From CAYLLT01 sp964591605 (lineage in GTDB: Bacteria; Planctomycetota; Phycisphaerae; UBA1845; PWPN01), in assembly GCA_964591605.1 (NCBI GenBank), contig CAZQEN010000061.1:1-27181 (forward strand): a DNA stretch of 27,181 nucleotides. Reading direction: 5' to 3'. Shown here in pieces: positions 1-9,041 of the stretch. The notes under the pieces are model-generated. The model was not told the origin of the DNA, ran no database searches, and saw only the letters and a program-made list of their open reading frames with translations. Made by a program: the position numbers and the translations under genes. Position 1 is the first letter of the stretch. Each line of letters opens with the position of its first letter.

Positions 1-240
1 CACGACGCGAGCAATCAGACGGTGCGTGACGGTTTCGTCGATGCGCATGATCTCGAATTCGGCTTCAAGCCGTGCGTGACCGGGCCCACGCCGGGCGATG
101 CCGTCTTTGAGGCCCTGTCCTTCGAATGCAAGTGCTTGGATCTCAACCAGGACAAGGCGATCGACATCAATGATTTTGCGAGGTTCCAGCGATGCTACAG
201 CGGGCCGAGTACGCCCGCCAGCGTGGGCTGCGATGACTGA
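1..240 (+). CDS. C-terminal end of a secreted dockerin-like-tailed protein (5' partial)
   Basis: The reading frame is open from the first base, so this is the 3' end of a gene that begins outside the window; the GTG at 22 is only an internal codon. The 79 visible residues form a tail nearly the same as that of the next protein: a first half with the shared stretch CVTGPTPG, a Cys-x-Cys pair, then an EF-hand-like loop (D-x-N-x-D-K-A-I-D-I-N-D-F) followed by FQRCYSG and a final Cys four residues from the end (CDD is the last triplet). This resembles planctomycete dockerin type I-like tails. The two proteins are probably tandem paralogues exported to the cell surface. The catalytic or binding part lies upstream and is not visible, so no function can be given beyond a surface tail. 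Confidence 0.8.
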   Translation, partial: HDASNQTVRDGFVDAHDLEFGFKPCVTGPTPGDAVFEALSFECKCLDLNQDKAIDINDFARFQRCYSGPSTPASVGCDD

Positions 241-384
241 CCCGCGCTGAAGCGCATTGAGTGAGTCCGAACAGTCTCTGAAGTGTCTGCGGATTGCACG
301 AGGGGACGCATGGGCATGGCCCGGGGCGATTGCCCGAAGCCGTGCTTATCTGCCCCTCGGTTGTTATCAGTAAGGAGGAGTGCC

Positions 385-3300
385 GTGGCGACGATCCGAA
401 AACTCTCCATCGCGGTGGCCGTGCTGGCCGCCATCGTGCCGCTGGTCGCGGTTCCCGCCGCCCAGGCGGCGGTCTGCAACTACACGGACTTCACGGCGGT
501 GCCGGAGATCCCGAACCCCAATTACTACACGCCCCGGCCGTACAGCCTGGCTCCGGATGGGGGCGGGCTGTGGGACTGCTTCGGGGACTGCGGAGACGGC
601 AGCCAGATCCGGGTGATCGACGACCCGGCGGGGGGCGGCAACCAGGTTGTGGAGATCACCGGGGGCACGTTCACGACCACGAACACCGCCAGCGATGACA
701 TCATCACCCGGCGGACCTTCACCCAGTGCGGCCCGTGCGCGGACGGCACCTTCGCCGTCTCGTTACGGATCAAGGCCGGCACCGGCAGCGGCGCCACGCT
801 CTGGCGCCTCGACTTCGGCACCAACTCCACCAAGCTGGCCCGCCTGCAGGGGACGGCCACGACGGTCTTCGGACGGGCCGGCGGCAACATCGTCACCTCC
901 ACCGCCAACCTCACCGGCACCGGCACGTTCGACACGATCGTGATCCGGATCGACACGGTGCTTAACACGACGGAGTACTTTTTCGACGCCGGCTCCACGG
1001 GCAGTTTCGTATCGCTGGGTGTCCTGAACCATGCCCTGGACGGGCCGGGCAACAACATCAATCAGTTCAATATCACACGCGTGAACAACGCCGGGGCGGC
1101 CGGGCACACCGTCATCCTCGATGACATCAAGGTCGAGACCTGCCGCGACTGCCACACCAATGCCGCCCCCAAGAGCGACCAGAACGTGAGCGGGCCGGTC
1201 GGCGGGGCCGTCACGCCCGCCTCGATCGTCTACAACATCCGGAACTACGGAACCCAGTCCGTCACCTACACCGCCCAGGAAGTGAACGCATCGGGAACCC
1301 CGACAGACCACACCTGGATGGGCCTCAGCAGCGGCGGCGGAACGCTGGCCAACCCCGGGGACAACCAGAACATCGGGGCCACGTTCAACACCACGGGGCT
1401 GGCCGCGGGTGCCTACACCGGGTACATCAAGTTCACCGAAAGCTCCTGCACGGCCCCTCTCAACACGTACCTGCGGCGGGTCAATCTGTTCGTGGGCATA
1501 CCTCCCTCCTGCTATTTCGAGAACTTCGACAGTCTGGCCCTGGGGGCCCTCGACGGGCAGGGCGGCTGGACCGGCGGAATGGGGGGTCTGAGTGTCGTCG
1601 CGCCAGGGGCCGGCGGCGTCGGCCGGGCGGTTGAGCTCTCGCTCGGCAGCCTCGCCGGAAGCACGGAGAAGCACACCATGTCCTGCGCCCCGTGCACGGA
1701 TGGCGGCATCATCACCGTGATCGTACGAATCAAGGGCAACCCGGCCAACAGCGGTGGAGGCTCCAACGCGTGGCGTATGTGGTTCAGCGATCCGGCCGGC
1801 ATCGACTTCGCCCGCCTGCAGGGCCAGGCTGGGAACACCCTGTACTGCAGAATCGGCAGCACCAGCACCACCACCGCGACGCAGACCATCAGCACGACCG
1901 ATTACGACACCTTCAAGGTGGTGATTGATACGGTGAGTGACACCACGGAGTTTTTCAAGAATGATGTGTCGGTGGGCAAGTTCGCCCACAACGGCGACAT
2001 CAATGCGTCCCAGGCGGCCATCGGGAAGTCACTCGGCAGCATCACGTTCGAGCGGATCAACCGCGGGGATGTATCCGGCTCGGTCCTCTTCGACGACATT
2101 CAAGTGATCTCCTGCCCGGTTTCGTGCGGGATCAAGGTGGTTCCCGATCAGGCGGGCGGCAGCGGGGTCGGGCGGCCGGTCAACTACGGGACGTACAGCG
2201 CGGCCGTCCAGAACGACCCCGGTTCGCTTGACCCGTTTGCGTGGGACTTCGACGTCGCGAACGTCGCCCCATCAATTGTGACGTATTCCGTCGTGGAGTC
2301 GGACATCAACGGCAACGCAACGGATCATACATGGCTCTCGCTCAACAACACCGGCGGCACGCTCGGGCTCGACGAGACCGACCGGGTCACCGCCGGCATC
2401 GACATCACCGGTCTGGCCCCCGGCGAATACATCGGCTTCCTCAAGTTCAGCGACAACTGCATCTCGCCCAATTCCTACCAGTTGCGAACGGTTCGACTGG
2501 TCGTCATTGCGCCGGACACCGCTGCGGCGGGGCATGCCTGCCTGGTGGACAGCTTCTCGGTGCCGAATGGCAATCTGAACACGCAGATGGGTTGGAGCGG
2601 GACGGCCGGGGTCGCGATCAAGGTGCAGGACGGTGTGGTCCGGATCTCGGCGAACCCGTCGCCTCCGCCCGGGGCGGTCGGCGGCGGCGACGTCGCTTCC
2701 GTCAGCGCGACCACCGATGTGCCCGACGCCTGCGTCGTCCAGGCCCAATGCGTCAACCAGCAGACGGTCATCTCGGCCAAGCTTAAGCTCCAGGCGGGGG
2801 CCAGCGGCGGCGGTAACATCTGGCAGATCACGTTTGTGTCGGACAACGGTACGGAGCTCGGCCGGTTCTACCGGACCGGAGCGATCGTGACCGGCAGAAT
2901 CGGCAGTTTCCTGACCGGCGAGATGCCGCTGGCGGCGGCGCCGGCATTCAGTGAGCTTGAAGCGCGGATCAACGTGTCGGATGTGCAGACGATCGGCGGA
3001 ATTCCGCCGAATGCGACGAAGTTCTACATCGATGGCGTGCCGTTCCCCGGCGCGCCGGCGGCCTGCGGCCAGGCTCCACCTCCCAACCCGGTCAACCCGA
3101 TCTGCCATCTCGGGGCGGGCGACATCCTGACGCAGGTGAGCGTCTCGCGCACCGCCGGCATCGGGGCGGACTTCCTCACGCTCGACAATGTTCAGGTCGA
3201 CTACTGCGCACCAGCGTGCAACGATCCGGTCTTCGACGTGCGCAATCAGACGAATGCGGCCATCGCGGACACGTTCGTCGATCAGCACGATCTGACCTTC

Positions 3301-3480
3301 GGCTTTATCCCCTGCGTCACCGGCCCGACACCGGGGCCGGGTGTGTTCGACGCGCTGCCGTTTGAATGCCAGTGCATGGATGTCACGGGCGACCAGGCCG
3401 TGGACATCAACGACTTTGGCGTGTTCCAGCGCTGCTATTCCGGGAGCATCGCGCCGGCGAACTTGAATTGTGATAACTGA
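385..3480 (+). CDS. Secreted multi-domain protein with three jelly-roll-like units and a dockerin-like tail
   Basis: I place the start at GTG 385, because an AAGGAGG site lies 6 bases upstream and it opens directly onto a signal peptide (VATIRKLSIAVAVLAAIVPL, then AQA-A cleavage); the frame is open back to 283 but that part looks non-coding. The mature chain (about 1031 residues in all) has three related units at roughly residues 29-253, 375-577 and 718-942. Each has an F-x-S/T-beta-rich, LamG/concanavalin-like look, a middle Cys-x-x-Cys (GPCADG, APCTDG) in the first two, and an end motif of the type LDD/FDDI-x-V-x-x-C. Between them lie two Ig-like or BACON-like spacers (about 255-372 and 578-710), both with a DHTW-x-L-x-x-x-GGTL core. 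The end (about 944-1031) is a Cys-rich EF-hand tail like that of the preceding partial gene. It probably binds polysaccharide or matrix outside the cell. No catalytic residues are recognisable. Confidence 0.85.
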   Translation: MATIRKLSIAVAVLAAIVPLVAVPAAQAAVCNYTDFTAVPEIPNPNYYTPRPYSLAPDGGGLWDCFGDCGDGSQIRVIDDPAGGGNQVVEITGGTFTTTNTASDDIITRRTFTQCGPCADGTFAVSLRIKAGTGSGATLWRLDFGTNSTKLARLQGTATTVFGRAGGNIVTSTANLTGTGTFDTIVIRIDTVLNTTEYFFDAGSTGSFVSLGVLNHALDGPGNNINQFNITRVNNAGAAGHTVILDDIKVETCRDCHTNAAPKSDQNVSGPVGGAVTPASIVYNIRNYGTQSVTYTAQEVNASGTPTDHTWMGLSSGGGTLANPGDNQNIGATFNTTGLAAGAYTGYIKFTESSCTAPLNTYLRRVNLFVGIPPSCYFENFDSLALGALDGQGGWTGGMGGLSVVAPGAGGVGRAVELSLGSLAGSTEKHTMSCAPCTDGGIITVIVRIKGNPANSGGGSNAWRMWFSDPAGIDFARLQGQAGNTLYCRIGSTSTTTATQTISTTDYDTFKVVIDTVSDTTEFFKNDVSVGKFAHNGDINASQAAIGKSLGSITFERINRGDVSGSVLFDDIQVISCPVSCGIKVVPDQAGGSGVGRPVNYGTYSAAVQNDPGSLDPFAWDFDVANVAPSIVTYSVVESDINGNATDHTWLSLNNTGGTLGLDETDRVTAGIDITGLAPGEYIGFLKFSDNCISPNSYQLRTVRLVVIAPDTAAAGHACLVDSFSVPNGNLNTQMGWSGTAGVAIKVQDGVVRISANPSPPPGAVGGGDVASVSATTDVPDACVVQAQCVNQQTVISAKLKLQAGASGGGNIWQITFVSDNGTELGRFYRTGAIVTGRIGSFLTGEMPLAAAPAFSELEARINVSDVQTIGGIPPNATKFYIDGVPFPGAPAACGQAPPPNPVNPICHLGAGDILTQVSVSRTAGIGADFLTLDNVQVDYCAPACNDPVFDVRNQTNAAIADTFVDQHDLTFGFIPCVTGPTPGPGVFDALPFECQCMDVTGDQAVDINDFGVFQRCYSGSIAPANLNCDN

Positions 3481-3496
3481 CGGAGTGGTCCGGATG

Positions 3497-3536
3497 ATCT
3501 CAGGTTTCAGATCTCAGATTTGAGATTTGAAAAGGA
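3497..3536. repeat. AT-rich palindromic repeat between convergent genes
   Basis: In an otherwise GC-rich region this short stretch holds iterated ATCTCAG/ATTTGAG words, including the perfect inverted repeat ATCTCA-GATT-TGAGAT. It lies between the stop of the plus-strand surface protein and the stop of the minus-strand glycosidase. It could act as a bidirectional terminator, but the short stem and absence of a clean T tract make this weak. Its word content resembles a small interspersed repeat rather than a unique sequence. Confidence 0.45.
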
Positions 3537-3541
3537 TTCAC

Positions 3542-6500
3542 TCAATACGATGCGACGACCTCGACGCGGCCGGTGGTGTCGCCCGGCAGCACGACCCACT
3601 CCCTGGCCGGGTCGAACTGAGGGTGCGGCCGGCCGTTGACGGTCACCTCTCGAATCTTCTTCTCCGCCGGGTGTCTGAATCGCAGGTAGATCGTCCCGGG
3701 GTTCACGTCGGCCCTGCCCCGCTCGAGGATGGCCTGCATCCGGCTGCCGTCGGCCTGAGCGGTGATCTTGAGCGCGACCGGCCCGTAAAACGTGGCCGAT
3801 CGCTCGATGCTCACGGTCTTCTCGCCAGACAGCCAGCACCGCGGGATCGCCTGGCCCAGGTACAGGTCTCCCCCGCGCTCGTGCACGAACATGAGCTGCA
3901 GCCAGTGATTCGACTGGGCCTCGTCGGAGCTCTTGAAGTGATCGCCGGCGGGGTAGCCCAGTTCGGGGAGCGAATGCTCGTTGCACATGCGCGTGTCCGG
4001 GTAAAACGCCGATACCAGCGAGTTGAAATACGCCCGCAGGAAGTGTTTGGGCTCGTCGCGGTACAGATACGGCAGCGGCCCGCCGAGCAGATTGGCCTGC
4101 ATCGAAAAGCCGCCGCGCGAGAACCAGAAGTGATTGAACGACGGGATCGCGTAGCCGTAGTCGCTGGAGATGTACAGGTTGTCTTCGAAATCGTTCAGGA
4201 TCCACCGTGCGGGCGGCGATTCTGGATCGATCAGGTCGTTGATCAGCAGGTGGATCGAGCCTTCGAGCGTTTCGCGCAGCCAGCCGTGGCTGCGGCCGCG
4301 CTCGTGCAGCCGTGAGGGATACCGCGGCACGTAGGTCAGATCGCGCAGCTTGACCACCGGGGCGAGGATCCGCGATTCTTCGAACCCGCGCATCAGGTCT
4401 TCGTGAAACGCGAGCGAGTCCTTCTTGAGGCGCTCCGCCTCGGGGTGCCCGAAGTCCGCCAGGGCGGCCGCGAGGGCCTGGAAGCCCCAGTCGGTGCAGG
4501 AATTGGTCACCTGCCAGGTCCAGTAGTCGGTGACGTCTTCGAGTGAGCCGGTGGGCAGGAAGCCGTATTCGATCGGGCGCGAGCCGTCCTTGCCCGCCAC
4601 CATCGTCGCGGCCCGCTCGCGCGTGACCCAGTCGCAGGAAGCGACCAGTTTCGGCGCCGCCTTCTCCATCCACGCCCGGTCGCGTGTGTAGAACCAGTGC
4701 TGGGCCATGCCCCACATGACCCAGGCGTGGCTCTTGTTGTAGCCGCCCTGGTCGTGCCCGCCCGCGCCGTAGAACAGGCCTTCGGTCGACTTGAAATTGC
4801 CGGGCATCTGCACCGTGCCCTGGTAGTGCAGGAACGCGTCGTAGCAGCGGCGGGCCTCATCGTGATAGCCACGCCGGTCGAGGTTGTTGATCATCATCAC
4901 CGACTCGTCGGGGTACACGCCGTAGTTGAATGTGCCGACGTGCGCGTGGAGCCGGTCGGAATCGAGCTCCTTGTAGCAGTTCACGAGCATGTGGCGCAGG
5001 TGGGCCTTGTGGAAATCGTTCAGCCACGGCTCGGGCGTCTGGATCTGGCAGCCGCGGGCCGTCACGTCGCGCCAGTAAGCGCAGACCCGCGCCGCATCGG
5101 CGCCGAAGTCGCGCCCCTGCACCGCCGCGATCTCCTCCTCCTTGTCGAGCGTGATGGAGGGGATGAGGAACCACACGTCGTGCAGTTCGCCCGGCCCGAG
5201 CGGGAGCGTCCAGCGCAGCCCGTCGCCCGCGGGCTCGACGGTGCCCTTGTCGAGCCCCCTGGCCAGGTAGCGCAGGACCGGTTTGCCCTCAAAGCCGCCC
5301 ATGATGCGGCCGTTCTCGAACGCGAGCTTCTCGGCATCTCGCTCGGCGCGGGACGTGAGCAGGAGCCGGGCGGTCCCCGCATCGGTCCGCGACGTGTTGA
5401 TCACGCGGACGTGCATGAGCAGCAGGCTGGGGTCATCGAGCGTGACGTTCTCCATGCTGGCGCGCAGCGTGTCGAGGATCGAATGCTGCTCGTATGAAAG
5501 GGCCCCCTCGCGATACCAGGTCGTGAGCAGCGGCAGATAGCCGTCTTGGAGCGCCCGGCGGTTGATGTGCTCGTCGCCCGGGAATCCGAAGCCCAGATTG
5601 AGAACGTTCCCCGCCCACAGCTTTCGCGGCGTGTCCTTGGGGCTCTTGAGAAGGTTCAACCAGCGCCGCGGGCAGCCGACGACGATGTCGCCATTGGGAC
5701 GCTGATGCATCGCATGCCGGTTGCCCGGCAGCCCGTGCACGAAGTACAGCGGCCGTTTGAGCGGCATCGCGTCCCAGGCCTGGGCGAGCGTCTGCTCGGG
5801 CTCGTCGAAGATCCGGTCGTAGACCGTGCGGCCGGGGAACTCTTTTCGCATCTGGCGATAGCCTTCGAGCGTGACCGGGTCGTCCGCGCGGACCACGAGC
5901 ACGCCCAGGTCATCAACGAGGATGCGCTGCCCCTCGGCCGCCTCCTGGGCCGAGAACGAGAACGGCCGGCTCGCCGACCGCACCGTCACGACTGTGCGGT
6001 CGAAGTGCGGGTGCAGGGCATCGACCGCCATCAGGATGTCCGCCTCGATCGCTGCCTCGGCCAGCGCCGGCGCCTTCCAGCCCGGCCGATCGTCGCCGGC
6101 GACCTCGGCGCCGTTCAATCCCCGCACCGCGAGCGCCGCCCCGTTGAAGACTTCCAGGTGCCCGGTCTCGGAGTCCGGAATCTGCAGGCCGCCGCTTGCC
6201 GGGCGTCCGAACAGCACGCGCACGGTCAGCGGCTGATACTTCGCGTCGGTGAGGGCGGCAAACCGCGACGGCCGCGGGAGGTCGGTCTCGCTCTGCAGGC
6301 GGATCTGCAGCGTCTTGCGGTACGTCACCCCCTCGCCGATGTTGGGGAATTCCTTCGCCCCGCTGGGCGCGAACGTGCAGGTCCATTGCCGCCCGGCGAC
6401 CTCGATGCGCGTGTCCGCGTCGATCCACTTGCCGTTCGTCCAGTCGTCCATGCCTTCCCAGCCGACGCGTCCCGCGCCTTTTTCGGCGGCGATCGGCTCG

Positions 6501-6802
6501 GGCCGGCCGTCCCAGTGGGCCCGCCAGTACTGCACGCGCACCTTCTCAGGCGGCGGCGGCTCGCTGCCCTCGGGAAACTCGACGATCAGCCGGCGGATCT
6601 TGCGCGGCTCGGCCCAGCGCACGCCGTAGCGCAGCTTCGCATCCTGCGCGATCACGAACCCGAAGGGGGCCGCGTCAAACGCCTCTCCGGTTCGCGGCGT
6701 CGCCGCGTCTGCTGGATGGCAGAGCCAGGCAAAGGAGGCGAAGAAAACGGGAAGACCGAGCCGGGCCGGGCCGGGCTTCGTCAGAAAATGCCGTGTGTCC
6801 AT
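3542..6802 (-). CDS. Large secreted six-hairpin-type glycoside hydrolase-like protein
   Basis: This encodes 1086 residues. The ATG at 6802 has GAGG eight bases upstream and opens a signal peptide (hydrophobic LGLPVFFASFAWL, probable cleavage near ADA-A at about residue 33). Residues about 40-330 are beta-rich, with many Trp (for example KVRVQYWRAHWDG), resembling a discoidin or super-sandwich front domain. From about residue 600 the chain looks like an alpha/alpha-barrel: LRHMLVNCYKEL, YGVYPDESVMMINNLDRRGY, GYNKSHAWVMWGMAQHW and CDWVTRERAATM fit repeated helical hairpins. The last about 100 residues (FYGPVALKITAQADGSRM onward) look like a small beta domain closing the barrel. This layout is typical of six-hairpin glycosidases acting on oligo- or polysaccharides outside the cytoplasm. 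I cannot assign a GH family or catalytic residues. It is last in a minus-strand run of four genes. Confidence 0.75.
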   Translation of the reverse strand: MDTRHFLTKPGPARLGLPVFFASFAWLCHPADAATPRTGEAFDAAPFGFVIAQDAKLRYGVRWAEPRKIRRLIVEFPEGSEPPPPEKVRVQYWRAHWDGRPEPIAAEKGAGRVGWEGMDDWTNGKWIDADTRIEVAGRQWTCTFAPSGAKEFPNIGEGVTYRKTLQIRLQSETDLPRPSRFAALTDAKYQPLTVRVLFGRPASGGLQIPDSETGHLEVFNGAALAVRGLNGAEVAGDDRPGWKAPALAEAAIEADILMAVDALHPHFDRTVVTVRSASRPFSFSAQEAAEGQRILVDDLGVLVVRADDPVTLEGYRQMRKEFPGRTVYDRIFDEPEQTLAQAWDAMPLKRPLYFVHGLPGNRHAMHQRPNGDIVVGCPRRWLNLLKSPKDTPRKLWAGNVLNLGFGFPGDEHINRRALQDGYLPLLTTWYREGALSYEQHSILDTLRASMENVTLDDPSLLLMHVRVINTSRTDAGTARLLLTSRAERDAEKLAFENGRIMGGFEGKPVLRYLARGLDKGTVEPAGDGLRWTLPLGPGELHDVWFLIPSITLDKEEEIAAVQGRDFGADAARVCAYWRDVTARGCQIQTPEPWLNDFHKAHLRHMLVNCYKELDSDRLHAHVGTFNYGVYPDESVMMINNLDRRGYHDEARRCYDAFLHYQGTVQMPGNFKSTEGLFYGAGGHDQGGYNKSHAWVMWGMAQHWFYTRDRAWMEKAAPKLVASCDWVTRERAATMVAGKDGSRPIEYGFLPTGSLEDVTDYWTWQVTNSCTDWGFQALAAALADFGHPEAERLKKDSLAFHEDLMRGFEESRILAPVVKLRDLTYVPRYPSRLHERGRSHGWLRETLEGSIHLLINDLIDPESPPARWILNDFEDNLYISSDYGYAIPSFNHFWFSRGGFSMQANLLGGPLPYLYRDEPKHFLRAYFNSLVSAFYPDTRMCNEHSLPELGYPAGDHFKSSDEAQSNHWLQLMFVHERGGDLYLGQAIPRCWLSGEKTVSIERSATFYGPVALKITAQADGSRMQAILERGRADVNPGTIYLRFRHPAEKKIREVTVNGRPHPQFDPAREWVVLPGDTTGRVEVVASY

Positions 6803-6837
6803 CGTTGTGTCCTCAACGTGTCGCGCGTCTGATCCGC

Positions 6838-7066
6838 TCCATCATCGTCAACCCACCCATCGCTTCGCGATGGATGGGCCACCCGCTCGATGGACGGGTC
6901 ACCCGTCCGCGCTTTCTTTCGCCCCGTCCGGGGCTGCGGTTTCTCGCGCTCGCGGTCCCCAGGGCTGACGCCCTGGGCTACCATCTTATGCCCCTGCCGG
7001 GGCTGGTGCACGCCTCGCCAGCGGTCGAGGCGTCATGACGTCCGTCTCCGCGATGGATGGGCCGCC
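6838..7066. repeat. Composite palindromic repeat block between the glycosidase and the secreted hypothetical gene
   Basis: The 276 bases between the two minus-strand genes are largely repeat. There is a hairpin CCCATCGC-TTC-GCGATGG, followed by two further GATGGACGGG/GATGGATGGG words, and then the palindrome CAGGGCTGACGCCCTGGGCT at 6960-6979. A close copy of the latter (CAGGGCTGGCGCCCTGGGCT) is at 27128-27147, with similar flanks (CCGGGGCT before, TGCC-x-CTxCxxGGCTGG after). No gene is supported here; the open frames crossing it are repeat translations. Confidence 0.65.
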
Positions 7067-7078
7067 CGTTTTCAGCGT

Positions 7079-7996
7079 TTACCACTTCCCGCTCTCGATC
7101 GATTCCGCGAAGTCCCGGCGGTATCGCTCCAGGAGCTTCTGCGGATCGTTCGGCATGATGTAGATCTTGCCGTGCAGGCGCTTCGTCTCCTTCGGGGCGA
7201 GGCCGCCGATGCGAAAGTCGCTGTGGATGCACTTGATGATGCCCTGAAACAGCTCCTGCGTCCGGCTCCAGGCGGCGGCCAGCAGCAGCTTGTCATCCGC
7301 GGAAAAGCAGCCGACCAGGCCGTTGACCGGCCGCGTCCGGCTCACTGGGCGGGGGTTCACATCCTCGGGGTCGATGCCGGCCGGCACATACACCTGGCCC
7401 GGCGTGTACAGCGCCTCGGCGGCCCGGTGCGTCTCGTGCATGCGCGTCAGCCCGCGATCCGTGAAGATGAAGCACTTCTCGAAGTAGTCCTCCTGCCCGC
7501 GCCCGGTGAATTCGCCGATGCGGATGCAGGCCTGCGCCCAGTCGATGTCCACGCTCTTGTCGGTCCTGTTCTCAATCTCGAGCTGGAAGTCCACATGATC
7601 CGGCCCGGATCGGATCTCGTGCCGCACCTCCACCTTGTCATCGACCGTTGTTCGCAGCCGGAGCCGCCGCCGGCGCGGGTCGGCGTCCACCAACTCCGTC
7701 TTGAAGGGAATCGTCGTCTGGTCCCACTGCCGATGCGTGCTCCCGCGGCGGCAGAACGCCTCCAGATACCAGATTTTCAGCCTTCCGCCCGGCAGACCCG
7801 GCGATTCCAGCGTCAGGATGTTCCGGTCCCAGGACAGCGCGATCACCTCGCCGCCCGCCCCCGCGGGCTGCGTCCCGGCCGGCCCCGTCTCCGCCCTTGC
7901 CGCAGCCGGCGCGGTGCCCGCCAGAATGCACCACAACGCCCAGTTATTCAACACGAAGGCACGAAGACACGAAGATGACAGGTGTGTGATTCCCAT
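7079..7996 (-). CDS. Secreted protein of unknown function, start disturbed by an inserted repeat
   Basis: I do not recognise a family. From the ATG at 7996 the product is 305 residues; a GTG at 7954 would give a minimal signal peptide (VLNNWALWCILAGTAPAAAR, cleavage near ARA-E), while ATGs at 8032 and 8053 extend the frame through a repeat. After the signal, residues about 40-170 are beta-rich (DRNILTLESPGLPGG, VEVRHEIRSGPDHVDFQLEI, DIDWAQACIRIGEFTGRG), resembling a galactose-mutarotase-like or other beta-sandwich fold. The end (FRIGGLAPKETKRLHGKIYI, LLERYRRDFAESI) is alpha/beta. It lies between an NHL protein upstream and a glycosidase downstream in the same direction, so a role in the same extracellular carbohydrate programme is likely. 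The choice of start is uncertain because bases 7947-8029 are an interspersed repeat that has become part of the 5' end. Confidence 0.65.
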   Translation of the reverse strand: MGITHLSSSCLRAFVLNNWALWCILAGTAPAAARAETGPAGTQPAGAGGEVIALSWDRNILTLESPGLPGGRLKIWYLEAFCRRGSTHRQWDQTTIPFKTELVDADPRRRRLRLRTTVDDKVEVRHEIRSGPDHVDFQLEIENRTDKSVDIDWAQACIRIGEFTGRGQEDYFEKCFIFTDRGLTRMHETHRAAEALYTPGQVYVPAGIDPEDVNPRPVSRTRPVNGLVGCFSADDKLLLAAAWSRTQELFQGIIKCIHSDFRIGGLAPKETKRLHGKIYIMPNDPQKLLERYRRDFAESIESGKW

Positions 7997-8029
7997 CCCT
8001 TCTTCGTGCCTTCGTGCCTTCGTGGTCAA
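7947..8029. repeat. Interspersed inverted repeat (CACGAAGGCACGAAG family)
   Basis: Two arms face each other: 7947-7974 carries CACGAAGGCACGAAGACACG and 7999-8029 carries its near complement TTCGTGCCTTCGTGCCTTCG, around a loop of about 24 bases. Translated on the minus strand it gives the words TKARRHEE and SSCLRAFV, which are familiar as artefactual N termini in planctomycete and related annotations. Here it covers the start region of the secreted hypothetical gene and stops about 37 bases short of the stop codon of the upstream NHL gene. Confidence 0.8.
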
Positions 8030-8066
8030 CATGGTTCGGTGTTTCAGCGTCATCTGTACTGCCCGT

Positions 8067-9041
8067 TCACGCCTCCGCCTCGCGCCGCACGAACTTCTGC
8101 ACGCGCCGGCCCTGGATGTCGCCCACGTAGAGGTTCCCCTTTGAATCGACCGCCACGCCGTGCACCCAGTTGCATTCTCCCGGTTTTTCCTGGCCGATCT
8201 CGCATTTGGGCACCGTCCAGAGCGCGAGCGCTTTGCCCTGCGGGTCGAAGCGCATGAAGATCTGGTCCTTGGGCGGCCCGCCGAGCTGATCGCCCTCGCC
8301 CCAGCGCATCGGCGACGAGCCGACCACCCAGATCTCGTCACTGGGCAGAATGCACATGCCCCACGGGGTGATCAGGTTGCGCCACTCCTCGAGCGGGCGT
8401 CCCTGGTTGTCGAACACCTGGACGCGCACGTTGTTGCGCTCGCCCACGTACACGCGGCCCTGCGAATTGACGACGATGCTGTGCGGCAGGCTGAATTGCC
8501 CGCGCTTCACGCCCAGCTCGCCCCACGCGTGCACGAAGCGCCCCTCCGCATCGAAACGCACGATCCGCGAATTCCCGTACCCGTCGGCCACGAAAATGTG
8601 CCCCTCGCGCGAAAACGCGAGGTCCGTGGGCTGATTGAAGTGCGTCGTATCGCAGCCCGGGACGCCGTCGGTGCCCAGCCGGGCCAGCAGCTCGCCTTCC
8701 GGCGTGTACTTCTCCACCACATGCCGCCCGCAATCTGTCACCCATACGTGGCCGTCGCGATCGACGCGCAGCCCGTGCGGAGTTTTGAACAGGCCCCGCC
8801 CCCACGTGCGGACGAACGTCCCGTCCGGCTCGTACACCTGCACGGGGTCGTCGCTCCGCGAGAAGAGGTAGACGCGATCAGCGGCGTCCACCGCCACGCC
8901 CGGCATGGCCCCCCACGCGATGTCCGCCGGCCGCCGCGGCCAGGCCGCATCCACTTCCAACGCCGCCGCACAATTGATCTTGGGATACACGAAGGGTCCT
9001 CGTACTCCAGCGGTCAGGAAACTCAAATCTGCGGGTGGCAT
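8067..9041 (-). CDS. NHL-repeat beta-propeller protein
   Basis: The product is 324 residues from ATG 9041. It contains serial NHL blades: MPGVAVDAADRVYLF, PHGLRVDRDGHVWVTD, QPTDLAFSREGHIFVADGYG, LPHSIVVNSQGRVYVGER, ITPWGMCILPSDEIWVVG and VHGVAVDSKGNLYVGDIQG, which is about six blades and so one propeller. The layout resembles the peptidyl-alpha-hydroxyglycine lyase-like NHL proteins common in planctomycetes; enzyme activity cannot be inferred. No signal peptide is seen. The ATG at 9041 lies in repeat sequence (ATGCCACC); a GTG at 8990 with GAGG seven bases upstream gives a 307-residue chain starting VYPKINCAAALEVDAAWP and may be the true start. It is 121 bases downstream of the dehydrogenase and may be cotranscribed with it. 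Confidence 0.85.
   Translation of the reverse strand: MPPADLSFLTAGVRGPFVYPKINCAAALEVDAAWPRRPADIAWGAMPGVAVDAADRVYLFSRSDDPVQVYEPDGTFVRTWGRGLFKTPHGLRVDRDGHVWVTDCGRHVVEKYTPEGELLARLGTDGVPGCDTTHFNQPTDLAFSREGHIFVADGYGNSRIVRFDAEGRFVHAWGELGVKRGQFSLPHSIVVNSQGRVYVGERNNVRVQVFDNQGRPLEEWRNLITPWGMCILPSDEIWVVGSSPMRWGEGDQLGGPPKDQIFMRFDPQGKALALWTVPKCEIGQEKPGECNWVHGVAVDSKGNLYVGDIQGRRVQKFVRREAEA

Noticed and set aside
763..1989. Minus-strand open frame of 408 codons opposite the first surface protein
   Set aside because: No recognisable domain, and the plus-strand protein has a signal peptide and domains.
6793..7978. Plus-strand frames through the repeat block and opposite the secreted hypothetical gene
   Set aside because: They translate palindromic repeats and antisense sequence; the minus-strand protein has a signal peptide and ordered beta strands.
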